DNA from: Planctomycetota bacterium
GTDB lineage: Bacteria; Planctomycetota; B15-G4; SIAN01
NCBI GenBank assembly: GCA_016795285.1
Contig: JAEUIC010000038.1
Coordinates: forward strand, 1-64,000
Reading direction: 5' to 3'
DNA: 64,000 nucleotides
The position numbers and the translations under genes were made by a program. This document shows, one piece after another, positions 34,426-45,800 of this stretch; position 1 is the stretch's first letter, and the number at the start of each line of letters is the position of its first letter. The notes below the pieces were generated by a model. That model ran no database searches, had not been told where the DNA came from, and saw nothing but the letters and a program-made list of their open reading frames with translations.

Positions 34426-36063
34426 TCACCGCGCGACGCAGCGGCCGCCGCTCGCTTCGGCCAGCTTGGCGAGCCAGTCGGGCGGCTCCGCAGCGCCGAG
34501 CGCGATGGCGTCGATCGGCGCGTTCACCGCCTGGTTGCGAAAATCAACGAGCTTGACGACCGCGTCGCCGCTCTCCGGCGTGCCGTCGGGGCGCACCGGC
34601 CGGCTTGCGGTGATCAGCACGATCGCGTCGAGGCGCGCCATGCGGCCAGCCGGCGGCGGCGCGGCCGCGACGTCCTGCAGCAACTGCGAGAGCGCGGTCG
34701 ACGTCGCCGCCACCGTCTTCGGCGCGGTGGTGATCTTCGCGACCCACTCGCGCGCCGCCGCCACGTTCTCGGGCGTCGCCGGCTGCAGCTCCTTGCTGCT
34801 GCTGCGCGCCTCGTGCGCGTAGGCGACCACGGTGAATGCCGCATTCGCCGGCAGCGCCGCCAGCGCCGCCGCCACCTCGCGCTTCGCCGCGTCGAGGCGC
34901 GTCTCCTTGCCGCCACCCGGCGCCGGCCGCTCGGCCAGCATCGACTCGCTGCAGTCGATCACGAAGGCGAACGCGAGGCCGCGCAACGGCAGCTCGAAGC
35001 AGGCGAGCGGCGCGCGCGGCGGCAACGGCTGCGTGCCCGCCGCCAGCGCCGCCCCTTCGCCCCCGAGCCACGATCGCCACGCGCGCACCTCGCCGCCGTG
35101 GTCGACGCCGGTCAGCTGCACCAGCGCCCGCGTCGCGCGGCGCAACGCGGCGCCCGGCGGCTGCTCGCCGAGGAAGTGGACCAGCGGCGCGATCGCCTCC
35201 GGCGCGCGCAGTTCCGCCAGCGCGAAGAGCGCCGCCTCCTGCACGCGCGCCTCCTCGTTCCAGAGCAGGTCGGCGAGCAGCTTCACGTGCGCCGCCGCGG
35301 CCGGCCCGCACGCAGCGAGTCCGTCGATGGCGAGCAGCAGCTCGTCGGGGCCGCTCGCCTTCGCCAGCGACGCGACGAGCTCGGCCACCAGCGGCGGCGA
35401 CGCGAGCGCCGCGCGGCGGACGATCTGCTCGCGCGTGCGCTGCGGCAGCTCGTGCTTCGCCGTGACGTTGGCGAGCAGCCAGCGCAGCGCCTCGGGCGCC
35501 GCCGACGCGCCGAGTCGCGCATCGAGCGCGCTGCCGAGCTCGCCGATCTCGCGCTGCCGCGCCAGGAGCGCCTTCTGCTCGGCGTCGAGCTTCTCGAAGC
35601 GCGCCTTCTCCTCCGGCTTCGGCGGCCGCCCGCGCGCCCCGCCGAGCTTCTCGACCAGCTCCTCGAGCTTGCCGCGCACCGCGTCGCGCTCCTTCTCGAG
35701 CGCCGCGACCTCCTTCACCAGCTGCGCGCGACCCGCGAGCAGCGCCTTCGCCGCCTTCGCGTCGTCGACCTCGAGCAGCGCCGCGAGCGCCGCCTGCCGC
35801 GGCGCGAGCGGTGCATCGTCCTTCAGCGGCTTGAAGGCCGCCTCGAACGCCGCCACCTTCGCCGCCGCCGCCTTCTCCTCGGCCGTCGGCGCCGCCGGCT
35901 TCGCCGCCCCGCCTTGCGGCTTGCCCGCTTGCGCGAGGGCCGTCGCGGCGGCGGCGGCGGTGGTGCCGACCCACCGAGGCGCCCACGGAGGCGCCCACGT
36001 TCCCGCGACGAGCGCCGCGACGAGAGCGACTGCGGTCCCGGCTCGGCGGCGGCGCTCGGTCAT
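34426..36063 (-). CDS. Exported vWA-domain protein with HEAT-like repeats
   Basis: 545 residues from ATG 36063, with GAGGAG 5 nt upstream and an N-terminal hydrophobic stretch (RAGTAVALVAALVAGTWA). A Lys/Ala-rich coiled-coil (about 50-190; KEVAALEKERDAVRGKLEELVEKLGG) leads into helical HEAT-like repeats (about 190-320; REQIVRRAALASPPLVAELV, ARVQEAALFALAELRAPEAIA). A von Willebrand A domain closes the protein (about 350-540): FAFVIDCSESM supplies the DxSxS MIDAS motif and a Thr-rich loop (AATSTALSQLLQDV) follows, while the usual D in the last loop (LITASRPV) is absent. Probably an envelope protein mediating metal-dependent adhesion or assembly. The saccharopine-dehydrogenase-like gene is 19 bp upstream, so they may be co-transcribed. 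Confidence 0.85.
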   Translation of the reverse strand: MTERRRRAGTAVALVAALVAGTWAPPWAPRWVGTTAAAAATALAQAGKPQGGAAKPAAPTAEEKAAAAKVAAFEAAFKPLKDDAPLAPRQAALAALLEVDDAKAAKALLAGRAQLVKEVAALEKERDAVRGKLEELVEKLGGARGRPPKPEEKARFEKLDAEQKALLARQREIGELGSALDARLGASAAPEALRWLLANVTAKHELPQRTREQIVRRAALASPPLVAELVASLAKASGPDELLLAIDGLAACGPAAAAHVKLLADLLWNEEARVQEAALFALAELRAPEAIAPLVHFLGEQPPGAALRRATRALVQLTGVDHGGEVRAWRSWLGGEGAALAAGTQPLPPRAPLACFELPLRGLAFAFVIDCSESMLAERPAPGGGKETRLDAAKREVAAALAALPANAAFTVVAYAHEARSSSKELQPATPENVAAAREWVAKITTAPKTVAATSTALSQLLQDVAAAPPPAGRMARLDAIVLITASRPVRPDGTPESGDAVVKLVDFRNQAVNAPIDAIALGAAEPPDWLAKLAEASGGRCVAR

Positions 36064-36082
36064 GGCTGCTCCTCGCGCCCGC

Positions 36083-37228
36083 TCACGCGAGCGCCCGCGC
36101 CACCACGCCGCGCTTCGCCAGCTCGGCGAGGTAGCGGTCGGCCGGCATGCACTCGTCGGGCGTGAAGACGCCGGCCGGGCCGACTTCGCGGCGCGCCTGC
36201 ATCTGCGCGGTGATCGAGAGCGAGTAGCCGGTGGTGCGCATCATCGCGGTGATGCCGTTCGTCTCGTCCATGCGGTCGACGAGCTCGTAGCCCGCCTTCG
36301 CCGGCTGGCCAACCTTCGTCCCCTCGACCACGACGCGCAGCGCGACGAGGTCGGGGCTCGCCGGCTTCGAGAGCTTCGGCAGCAGCGTCGCGACCGTCAC
36401 GTCGCGCGGCGCCACCTTCTGCCCCTTCACGTCGATCGGCGTCGTGTCGAAGAAGCCGAGCTCGCGCAGCGCTTCCATGATCGCGGCGTGGCCGGGGTAG
36501 CGCAGCGTCTTGTATTCCATCGTGCGGATCTTGCCGCGGTACTTCTCGAACATCGTCGAGAGGCCGCCCGCGGTGTGGAACGCCTCGAGCTTGCCGACGC
36601 CCGCCATCTCGATCGGCTCGCGCTCCGACAACGCGACGCGCGTCGCCGGCTGCCCCTCCTGCAGCACCCACGACGGCGTCGTGTAGTAGTCGAGCACGCC
36701 CTCGAGCGAGTAGACGAGCTGGTAGTTGAGCGGCGGCTCGGGCCGCTGCGGCAGGCCGCCGACCAGCAGCTTGCAGCTGTCGACGCGATCGAGCTGCCGG
36801 ATCGCGGCCTCGGCGAGGATGTTCACCAGGCCCGGCGCGAGGCCGCAGTCGGGGAGGATCGTGATCCCCTTCGACTTGGCGAGCGGCGCGAGCTTCTGCT
36901 GCTCCTTCACGATCTCGGTGTTGCCGCCGAGGTCGCACCAGTGGACGCCCATCTCGGCCGCCAGCTTCGAGAGCGGGCCATTGAAGTAGTAGGGCACCGC
37001 CGAGAGCGCCGCGTCGACGCCGGTGAGCGCCCTCTTCACCGCGGCCGGGTCCTTGACGTCGAGCGCCATCGGCTTGAACCGCGCGTCGCCCTGGAAGCGC
37101 GCCAGGAACGGGCGCAGCGAGTCGACCTTCAAGTCGGCGAGGCGGACCTCCTTCACGTCCTTGTTCTGCAGGAGGTCGAAGGCGGCGGCCGAGCCTTGCA
37201 GACCGGCGCCCAACACGAGCATGCGCAT
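36083..37228 (-). CDS. Saccharopine dehydrogenase-like / lysine 6-dehydrogenase-like oxidoreductase
   Basis: 381 residues from ATG 37228 (MRMLVLG; ATG 37222 is an alternative). The N-terminus is a Rossmann NAD(P) site (MLVLGAGLQGSAAAFDLL, GxGxxG at about 6-11). Next come VRLADLKVDSLRPF, LSAVPYYFNGPLSKLAAEMG, HWCDLGGNT, and ILPDCGLAPGLVNILAEAAI, all typical of the saccharopine dehydrogenase/lysine 6-dehydrogenase family. These enzymes act on lysine or carboxynorspermidine-type substrates. The substrate cannot be fixed from sequence; no lysine pathway gene is adjacent. The stop is 19 bp before the vWA/HEAT start. Confidence 0.85.
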   Translation of the reverse strand: MRMLVLGAGLQGSAAAFDLLQNKDVKEVRLADLKVDSLRPFLARFQGDARFKPMALDVKDPAAVKRALTGVDAALSAVPYYFNGPLSKLAAEMGVHWCDLGGNTEIVKEQQKLAPLAKSKGITILPDCGLAPGLVNILAEAAIRQLDRVDSCKLLVGGLPQRPEPPLNYQLVYSLEGVLDYYTTPSWVLQEGQPATRVALSEREPIEMAGVGKLEAFHTAGGLSTMFEKYRGKIRTMEYKTLRYPGHAAIMEALRELGFFDTTPIDVKGQKVAPRDVTVATLLPKLSKPASPDLVALRVVVEGTKVGQPAKAGYELVDRMDETNGITAMMRTTGYSLSITAQMQARREVGPAGVFTPDECMPADRYLAELAKRGVVARALA

Positions 37229-37498
37229 GGCGGGACCCTTCGGGCGACCGCGCGACGGTGCGCGCGGGGCGTTCCGTGCTCTCCCCGGCCAGCGACGCAT
37301 GCGACGTCGCCCGCCGGCGCGCCGGCCTGCACGGCCTCCGGCGCCCCCACCCTCGTCGACCTCGAGGGGACGGCGCCTCGAGCCCGGCGAGCGCGCGGCC
37401 GCAGGTCCGCTCCGCGAGGAGCCGACCCGTCCGCGCCCCCGAACGCGTCGCGCGCGATCAGGCGGGGACGCGCAGGCGAAGCCGTCCGCCCGCTGCCG

Positions 37499-38659
37499 TC
37501 ACCCGCCCGCGGCGTACCTCGGCGAGGTCGCCCGCGCGGCGCGAGCGAGGGACATTACCGCGAAGGCGGTCCCGTAGGCGTGCGTGTAGGTGCTGATGTG
37601 GAAGTCCCAGAAGGAGCCATCCTCCTCCTGGATCTCGAGCAGCTTCGCCTCGAGTTCGCGCGCGTAACGCGGCCGCAGGTCGGCCGGCAGGAGTTCGATC
37701 GCCTGCGCGGCGTAGTAGTGGCCGAACAGGAAGAAGTAGGCGGCGACCGCGTACCACGACTCGTGCGGGATCGGCTTCTTGCGCGCGACCGCGAGGAACT
37801 TGTGGTGCTGGAAGAACTGGTCGAGGCCGGCGCGCACGTCGCGCGCCCCGAGCTCGCCGCCGCGCACCAGCGCGACGTTGCCGACCTGGATGCGGCCGAG
37901 CGCTCCCTTGGTCTGGTTGATGAACTCGAGGCCGGCGGCGCTCGAGATGGCGTCGATGTTGTAGGTGTAGCTGCCGTCCGGGAGCCGGCAGTGAGCGACC
38001 GCGCGCAGCGCCTTCTGGTAGTTCGCCTCGTCGACCGGCAGGCCGGCCCGCTTGGCGTCCTGCATGCCGATCACGCCCGCCGCCGTCGTGAACTGCGTCG
38101 ACCAGGTGTTGGGCACGCTGACGACCGGCCCCTCGTAGTAGCCCCACCCGCCGAGCGGCGCCTGCCAGCGATCGAGCTCGCGCAGGAGCTGCGTGCCGAG
38201 CGCCACGAGTTGCGGCCGACGCGGGTCGTCCTCGAGCGCGGGGGCGCGCAGCAGGTGCGCCACCGCCTGCACGCCGTAGACGAAGCCCCAGATGTGGTCG
38301 GTGTCCCACTCGCTCACGCGGCGCAGGCGCGGCGCCTGCAGCAGGTAGTCGACGGCGCGGTCGAGCGCCGCGCGGTCGCGCTCGCTCGCGCCGCAATCGA
38401 CGAGCGCCATGGCGACCAAGCCGGTGGTCGCGAAGGTCCACGCCTCGTAGGTGTGGATCGTGGCGAAGCTCTCGGCGCCCATCACGTTGCGCGGCGTGCC
38501 GAAGCTGCCGTCCGCCTCCTGGTGGTCGACCAGGAACGCGACGCCGCGGCGGATCGCCGCTTGGACCGCCTCGGCCCGTTCCGACGGCGCCACGACGTCG
38601 CTGGCCGACGCGCCCCCCGAGAACGCGAGCGTCACGGCGAGCAGCAGCCCGCGCGTCAC
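37499..38659 (-). CDS. Exported prenyltransferase/squalene-cyclase-like alpha-alpha-toroid protein
   Basis: 386 residues from GTG 38659, with GGGAGG 6 nt upstream; the start is one base beyond the stop of the Cys-rich lipoprotein gene, so coupling is likely. The signal peptide is MTRGLLLAVTLAFSGGASAS. Repeats of a QW/prenyltransferase type recur: AIRRGVAFLVDHQEADGSFG, ALDRAVDYLLQAP, ELDRWQAPLGGWGYY, YQKALRAVAHCRLPDGSYTY, LLEIQEEDGSFWDFHISTYT. No DxDD or catalytic aspartate motif of squalene-hopene cyclases is seen and the protein is short and exported, so an enzymatic cyclase role is unlikely; a binding protein is more plausible. Confidence 0.8.
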   Translation of the reverse strand: MTRGLLLAVTLAFSGGASASDVVAPSERAEAVQAAIRRGVAFLVDHQEADGSFGTPRNVMGAESFATIHTYEAWTFATTGLVAMALVDCGASERDRAALDRAVDYLLQAPRLRRVSEWDTDHIWGFVYGVQAVAHLLRAPALEDDPRRPQLVALGTQLLRELDRWQAPLGGWGYYEGPVVSVPNTWSTQFTTAAGVIGMQDAKRAGLPVDEANYQKALRAVAHCRLPDGSYTYNIDAISSAAGLEFINQTKGALGRIQVGNVALVRGGELGARDVRAGLDQFFQHHKFLAVARKKPIPHESWYAVAAYFFLFGHYYAAQAIELLPADLRPRYARELEAKLLEIQEEDGSFWDFHISTYTHAYGTAFAVMSLARAARATSPRYAAGG

Positions 38660-38660
38660 G

Positions 38661-39911
<1,251 letters not shown>

Positions 39912-40102
39912 GAGGATCTCCCGAGACCTGGAACGAGTCGGCGCGCAGCATCACCGCGCCCGGCGGAGGCTGCAAGGGTGGTCGGAACGTGCGAGGGCGA
40001 CCGCTGCCGTACGAATCGTTGCGCCCGCCCGTTCCGCCGCGATGATCGCCCGCCGTTCCTGCCCCGACCCGCCGCTCGCGGCGGCCCGTTGCGGAGACCT
40101 CG

Positions 40103-41410
40103 ATGCTGCTCGCCTCGCTTGCCCTGCTCGCCCCGCTCGCCTCCTGCGCCGCACCGCTCGCGGCGCCGCTCGCTGCACCGCAGGCGGCCCCGGAGTTCCG
40201 GCCGCTCTTCGACGGCAAGACGCTCGACGGCTGGCAGCTCGTCGGCGGCGACGGGCGCGGCTACGTCATCGAGGACGGCTGCATCGTCTGCCCCAAGGAT
40301 GGCGGCGGGAACCTCTTCACGACCCGCGACTTCGGCGACTTCATCCTGCGCTTCGAGTTCTCGACCGAGCCGGGCGGCAACAACGGCGTCGGCATCCGTG
40401 CGCCGCTGCAGGGCGACGCGGCCTACGTCGGGATGGAGGTGCAGATCCTCGACGACGCGGCGCCGCAGTACGCGAACCTGAAGCCCGGCCAGTACTGCGG
40501 CAGCGTCTACATGGTCTCGCCGGTGAAGCGCGGCGCGCTGAAGAGCGCCGGCGAGTGGAACGCGATGGAGATCACGGCGCGCGGCCGCACCGTGCAGGTG
40601 AAGCTGAACGGCGCGCTCGTCAACGACGTCGACCTCAACACGGTGCACGACGCGGCGACGCTCGCCGCCCACCCCGGCATCCTGCGCGAGCGCGGCCACG
40701 TCGGCTTCCTCGGCCACCAGAGCCTCGTCAAGTACCGCAAGATCGAGCTCGCCGAGCTGCCGCCCGCAACGCCGCCCGCCGGCCTCGACAACGTCGCGCC
40801 CGCCGGCATGCGCGCGCTCTTCGACGGCAAGACGCTTTCGAACTGGAAGGGGCTCGTGTCGCCCGACAAGGGGCCGCCCGGCCGCGCGGCGATGGGTGCG
40901 GCGCAGCTCGCCGCAGCGCAGGCGACCGCCGATGAGAAGATGCGCGCCCACTGGAGCGTGCAGGACGGGACGCTCGTCTTCGACGGCGGCGGCGACAGCC
41001 TCTGCACGGCGGAGGAGTTCGAGGACTTCGAGCTCTGGGTCGACTGGAAGATCGCCAAGGCGGGCGACAGCGGCATCTACCTGCGCGGCAGCCCGCAGGT
41101 GCAGATCTGGGACAACCCGATCGGCTCGGGCGGCCTCTACAACAACCAGCAGCCCGGGAACCCGAGCGGCCCGCTCGCCGTCGCCGATCGGCCGGTCGGC
41201 GAGTGGAACCGCTTCAAGATCTTGATGGTCGGCGAGAAGGTGACCGTCTTCCTGAACGACGTGCTGGTGGTGAACGCAACGACGCTCGAGAACTACTGGC
41301 AGCGCGAGCTGCCGATCTACCCGCGCGGCCAGATCGAGCTGCAGAACCACGGCAACACCCTGTGGTTCCGCAACGTCTTCGTGCGCGAGCTGCCGCGCGC
41401 GCAGCGGTGA
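40103..41410 (+). CDS. Double DUF1080 lipoprotein
   Basis: 435 residues from ATG 40103 (GGAG 6 nt upstream), with a short signal and lipobox (LLASLALLAPLAS then Cys). Two DUF1080 domains follow. Domain 1 (about 30-220) opens with FRPLFDGKTLDGWQLVGGDG and contains GGNNGVGIRAPLQGDAAYVG and ILDDAAPQYANLK. Domain 2 (about 235-435) opens with MRALFDGKTLSNWKGLVSP and contains AGDSGIYLRGSPQVQIWDN and GQIELQNHGNTLWFRNVFVR. Carbohydrate-binding or 3-keto-glycoside hydrolase activity is expected at the outer face of a membrane. The two copies presumably arose by domain duplication. The VKOR-like gene starts 10 bp downstream, so they are probably co-transcribed. Confidence 0.9.
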   Translation: MLLASLALLAPLASCAAPLAAPLAAPQAAPEFRPLFDGKTLDGWQLVGGDGRGYVIEDGCIVCPKDGGGNLFTTRDFGDFILRFEFSTEPGGNNGVGIRAPLQGDAAYVGMEVQILDDAAPQYANLKPGQYCGSVYMVSPVKRGALKSAGEWNAMEITARGRTVQVKLNGALVNDVDLNTVHDAATLAAHPGILRERGHVGFLGHQSLVKYRKIELAELPPATPPAGLDNVAPAGMRALFDGKTLSNWKGLVSPDKGPPGRAAMGAAQLAAAQATADEKMRAHWSVQDGTLVFDGGGDSLCTAEEFEDFELWVDWKIAKAGDSGIYLRGSPQVQIWDNPIGSGGLYNNQQPGNPSGPLAVADRPVGEWNRFKILMVGEKVTVFLNDVLVVNATTLENYWQRELPIYPRGQIELQNHGNTLWFRNVFVRELPRAQR

Positions 41411-41420
41411 GCGGCGCGCG

Positions 41421-42788
41421 ATGAAGCTGCTCGCACCCGGCGCGATCCCGCTCTTCGCGCTGGCCACGGCCGTGCTGCTGCGGATCGAGGCGCTGCCGTT
41501 CGCGGTCGGCGCCACGGCGGCGGGCGCGCTAGTGGTCGCGGCGGCCTTCGCGGCGCGCCGCGCGCCCGATCGAGCACGCGGTGCGGCGGCGGCGACGCTG
41601 CTGCTCGCCGCGGTGATCGCGCTGCTCGGACTCGCGCCGGGACTCTGGCCGTGCGACGTCGCCTGCCGCGCGGGCGAGGAGTGGGCGACGCTGTTCGGCG
41701 TGCCGACGCTCGCGTGGGCGGCAGGCGCTGCGCTGCTGACGGCGGCGCTGCTCGCGCTCGGCCGCGCGCCCGCCGCGTCGACGGCGCTGCGGCTGCCGGG
41801 CGAGGTGGCGTCGCGCGCCTGCGCCGGCGCCTCGCTCTTCTTCGTGGCGCTCGCGGTCCAGCTGTCGATGCCGTGCCGCCACTGCATCGCGGTGCACGGC
41901 GCGCTCCTCGCCGCCGCCGCGTTGGTGCCGCTCAGTGCTCCATCGCTGCGCCTCGTGCGACCGCTCGCCCTCTTCGGCGGCGCGCTGCTGACACGGCAGC
42001 TCTTCCAATGGGACCTCGCGCGCACCGTCTCGCGGCCGCCGCCCGACGACGCGCCCGCGGTCGAGCAGAGCAGCGAGCAGAACATCGAGCGGCCGGCCGA
42101 AACGACTGACGCGCCGACCGCTGCGCCGGCCGACGCGACCTCGCCCACGGCCGCCACCGAGCCACCCGCCCTGCCCGCCGCGCTCGACGACGCGGCGCTG
42201 CTCGCCTCGCTCGAGCGGGGTCGCCGCTTCGGCGCCGAGTCGCCGAAGCTGCGCGCGGAGCTGGTCTTCAGCTTCAACTGCGGCCACTGCCAGGAGAGCT
42301 TCGAGCCGCTGCTCGACGCGCTCGCGCCGCTGGGCGAGCGCGGCCTCGAGGTGGTGGTCCGGCTGCTCCACGCGAAGAAAGACGCCGCGAGTCGCGAGCT
42401 CTCGAAGCTCGCCTTCGCCGCCGGCCGCGACGGCCACTTCCGCGCGCGCTGCATCGCCACCTGGGCCGCGCGCGTCGCGGCGCTCGCCGGCGATGGCGGC
42501 GGGATGCAGGCGGCGGTGAGTCGCGTCCTCGCGCGCGACGCGCAGAACCTCGCGAAGCTGCGCGAGGTGCCCGACGTCGCCGCCGATGCCGCGTTCGTCG
42601 CCGCCCGCCCCGGCCCGTTCGAGCAGCTGCTCTCCGCCGAGGAGAAGGCGCTGCAGCGACTCGGGGGCGAGGGCGAGATGCCGTGGCTCTTCCTGGTCGA
42701 TCCGGCGAGCGGCGCCGTGGTCGAGCAGCTCGCGGCGAAGACGACGCCCGCGCAGCTCGCCGCCGCCGCGCGCCGCCGCTTGCAGTAG
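41421..42788 (+). CDS. VKOR-thioredoxin fold fusion (disulfide-bond formation)
   Basis: 455 residues. The N-half (1-200) has several hydrophobic helices and the VKOR cysteine layout: Cys78 and Cys82 in PCDVACRAGEEWATLFGVP (the family's loop Cys pair followed by FGVP), and the quinone-proximal Cys152-x-x-Cys155 in MPCRHCIAVHG. An acidic/Pro/Thr linker (about 205-250) joins a thioredoxin-fold domain with active-site CGHC (Cys287-Cys290 in LVFSFNCGHCQESFEP). Bacterial VKOR homologues fused to a Trx/DsbA domain reoxidise and transfer disulfides to secreted proteins. This fits a genome with many Cys-containing exported proteins. The start lies 10 bp after the double DUF1080 gene. Confidence 0.8.
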   Translation: MKLLAPGAIPLFALATAVLLRIEALPFAVGATAAGALVVAAAFAARRAPDRARGAAAATLLLAAVIALLGLAPGLWPCDVACRAGEEWATLFGVPTLAWAAGAALLTAALLALGRAPAASTALRLPGEVASRACAGASLFFVALAVQLSMPCRHCIAVHGALLAAAALVPLSAPSLRLVRPLALFGGALLTRQLFQWDLARTVSRPPPDDAPAVEQSSEQNIERPAETTDAPTAAPADATSPTAATEPPALPAALDDAALLASLERGRRFGAESPKLRAELVFSFNCGHCQESFEPLLDALAPLGERGLEVVVRLLHAKKDAASRELSKLAFAAGRDGHFRARCIATWAARVAALAGDGGGMQAAVSRVLARDAQNLAKLREVPDVAADAAFVAARPGPFEQLLSAEEKALQRLGGEGEMPWLFLVDPASGAVVEQLAAKTTPAQLAAAARRRLQ

Positions 42789-42840
42789 GAGAGCGCGCCG
42801 CGCGCTGCCTGATCTCGCTCCGCGCCGCGCCGCGCGCCGC

Positions 42841-45800
42841 CTACTTGCGCGCGACGAAGAGCGGGCTCGACCAGGCGATCTCGCCGTCCACGGTGACGAG
42901 GCGCGCGTAGTACCAGTGGTCGCCGCGCGCGAGCTCCTCGTCGCGCCACTCCTGCACCAGCTCGCGCGTCCCGAGCGACCGCTTCAGGTCGAGCGCCGCA
43001 TCGAACGACTCGCGCGCCGAGAGGCGCCACGCGCCGAGCGGCGAGTCACCCGCCACGTCGCCCGCCGCACCGCCCGCGAGCAGCTCCGCCAGCGTGACCT
43101 CGCGCAGCAGCGTGGCGCCTCCCTCCCCGCCGCTCGCCGCCCCCTCGCCGACCGCCTTCGCCTCGATCCTCACCTTCGCGCCGCGCGGTCCGTCGAGCCG
43201 CAGCCGCGAATGGCTCGGCTCCCAGAAGTTCGCGTAGCTCTTCTTCCAGAGCCAGGTCGCGACGCCCTCCTTCACGCGCCACTGCGGCCGATCGGGACCG
43301 AGGTCGTCGCGCGCGTAGCCCGGCAGCTCGAACCACGGCTTCATGGTGACGCCGCTCTCCGTCGGCGCGCTCAGCTGCACGCGCCAATCGAGCGCGCGCG
43401 CGGCCTTCGGCGGCAGCAGCTCGAACTGCACCGTGAGCTGCGTCGCGCGCGCCGCATCGCGCGCGGGATCGGGCGCGGCCGTCGCGTCGCGGCCGACCAC
43501 CTGCCACGGCGCGCCGTCGCGGAAGACGATCAGCTCGCAGAGCTCCGCCGCGGCGCGCGCCTTCACGGCCACCCGCGGCGCGCCGCGCGCCTCGATCTCG
43601 CTGCCCATCAGCGCGCCGTCGACGCGCAGCTCGAGGAAGAGCCCCTTCGCGGTCGCGCCGTAGGTGCGTCGCGCCCGCAGCGCGTCGAAGAGCGCGCCGC
43701 GCTCGAGCTTCTCGGCCAGCACGCAGGCGTAGGCGCTCCCCTCGCCGTGGTCGGTGCTGGCGACGAAGCCGACCTTGAGCCCGCGCGCCAGCGCATCGGT
43801 GGCGAAGCAGCCGGGCGCATGCGCCAGATGGCTCTGCCGCACGCAGCCGTCGAACTCGTAGCTGCCGCGCTGCGCCTGGTAGATCTCGACCAGCCGCACC
43901 AGCTTCGGATCGCACTGCGCGAAGTCGGTGCGCCGCGCCACGTCGGCGGTGTGGTGCGGGATCGCCAGCGCCCACTCGGGCTTCAGCTGCGCGTAGAGGC
44001 CCGGCAGCGTGCCGGTGTTGGGCCAGCTGTTCGAGAGGAACGGCCGCAGCGAGCCGCGCAGCAGGATGTTCTGGTGGCCGAAGAAGCCGGTCGACCACTC
44101 GAAGCCGCAAAGGACGGCGAAGTCGGGCTCGGCCGCCAGCACGCCCGCCTTCTCGAGCTGCCACCAGCCGAGCGGATCGACGTGGCAGCTGTGGTCGGTG
44201 AGCGCCATGAAGTCGAGCAGCGCGGTGTCGCGCCCGAAGGCGTAGCGGTCGTCGGGCCCCGGCTCGAAGCCGCGGCTGCAGCGCGAGACGCGCGAGTGGC
44301 GATGGAGGTCGCCCCAGAAGACGCGGTACTCCGCGCCGTCGCCCGCCACCGTGAAGTGGTCGGCGCCGTTCACGTACGGATCGTCGAGCGCCGCGCCGGC
44401 GGCGTGCGCGTGCGGCGGATCAAGCCGCTCCTCGCGCGGCTGCACCGCCGCCGCCGCCGCGATCGGTTCGGTCACGGGCCCGCTGCGCAGCCCCTCCGAC
44501 GCGACCCGCAGCACGCCGAGCGCGCTCGGCCCGAGCGACCCGGTCACCACCACCGCGCGCTGCGCCATCTTCTGGAACTGCTCCTGCGGCAGCGGCCGCG
44601 AGAGCGTCCCCGTCTCGACCTCGAGGCGATGGTCCTGCTGCCACGCGACCAGCAACGCGCCATCCCGCAGCAGCGCGCCGCTCGCCTCCTCCGAGTGGCC
44701 GGCGCTCCCCTCGACCATGCGCGGCGCCGCGACGCCGCCGCCATCGACGGCGCAGATCAGCAGCGGATCGCCGTACGCCTTGCCGCCCGGCCCTTGCCGC
44801 GCGAGGAAGCGCAGCAGCAGCGCGAGGCGGCCGTCGGGCAGCGCGACGAGCCGCGGCAGCGCGCCGCTCAGCGAGACGAGCGGCACGCCCGCGACGCCGC
44901 CGAAGCCGACCGCATTGCCGTCGGCCGCGCGCGTCACCGGCAGGCGCACCTGCTGCCCATCCCACTGCGCGATGCGGACGCTGGCGCTGGCGGGCGCTCG
45001 CTTCGGGAAGCCGCGCTCGGCGTCGAACTCGGGCGGCGAGCTGCGCCCGCGCGCCTCGTCCTCGAGGCGATCCCACGCGAGCCAGAGCGAGCCGTCGGCG
45101 CCCGCCGCGAGCGCCGGATGGAGATCGTCGCTCGCCGAGTCGGCCGAGATCGAGACGAGCGGCGAGAGGACGCCGCTCGCCGGGTCGAAGCGGCGCAGCA
45201 CGATGTCGTAGTCGCGCCCGCCGTAGCGGCTCCACGCGATGGCGAGCCCGGCGCCGCTCGCCACGGCCACCGGGTCGAGGTCGCTGCCGAGCCCGTCGCC
45301 GATCGCGACGCTCGGCCCGAGGCCGCTCTCCTCGAGCGGCGCGACGACGACGTCGAAGCTGCCGCGATCGGGCGCGCGCGCGACCCACTGCTCGAAGGCG
45401 GCGAAGAGCGTCCCGTCGGCCGCTCGCACCAGTTCGACGTTGCGGCTCGGCAGCGGTCCGCGCGTCAACGCGAACGCCGGCGCGAAGGTGCCGCCCTCGA
45501 GGCGTGCGGCGCGCAGTTGCGCGACCCCGTCGCCGAGTTCCGTCCACGCGACGACCAGCCGCCCCTCGCCGTCCTGCGCCGCGACCGGCCGCACCGCCGC
45601 GATCGGCGGCGCACCGGCCGGCGGCCACTGCGCGAGCGGCGCGTCGGGCCGCGCGAGCGTGCCGTCCGGCGCGAGCTCGCGCACCACGATGCGGTCGCCC
45701 TGCGCGATCTCGTACTCGAGCGCCACCAGCCACGCGCCGCCGTCGGGACGCGCCACCAGCGTCGGGCTCTGCCGCTCGCGCGTGGCGTCCTCGAAGCGCG

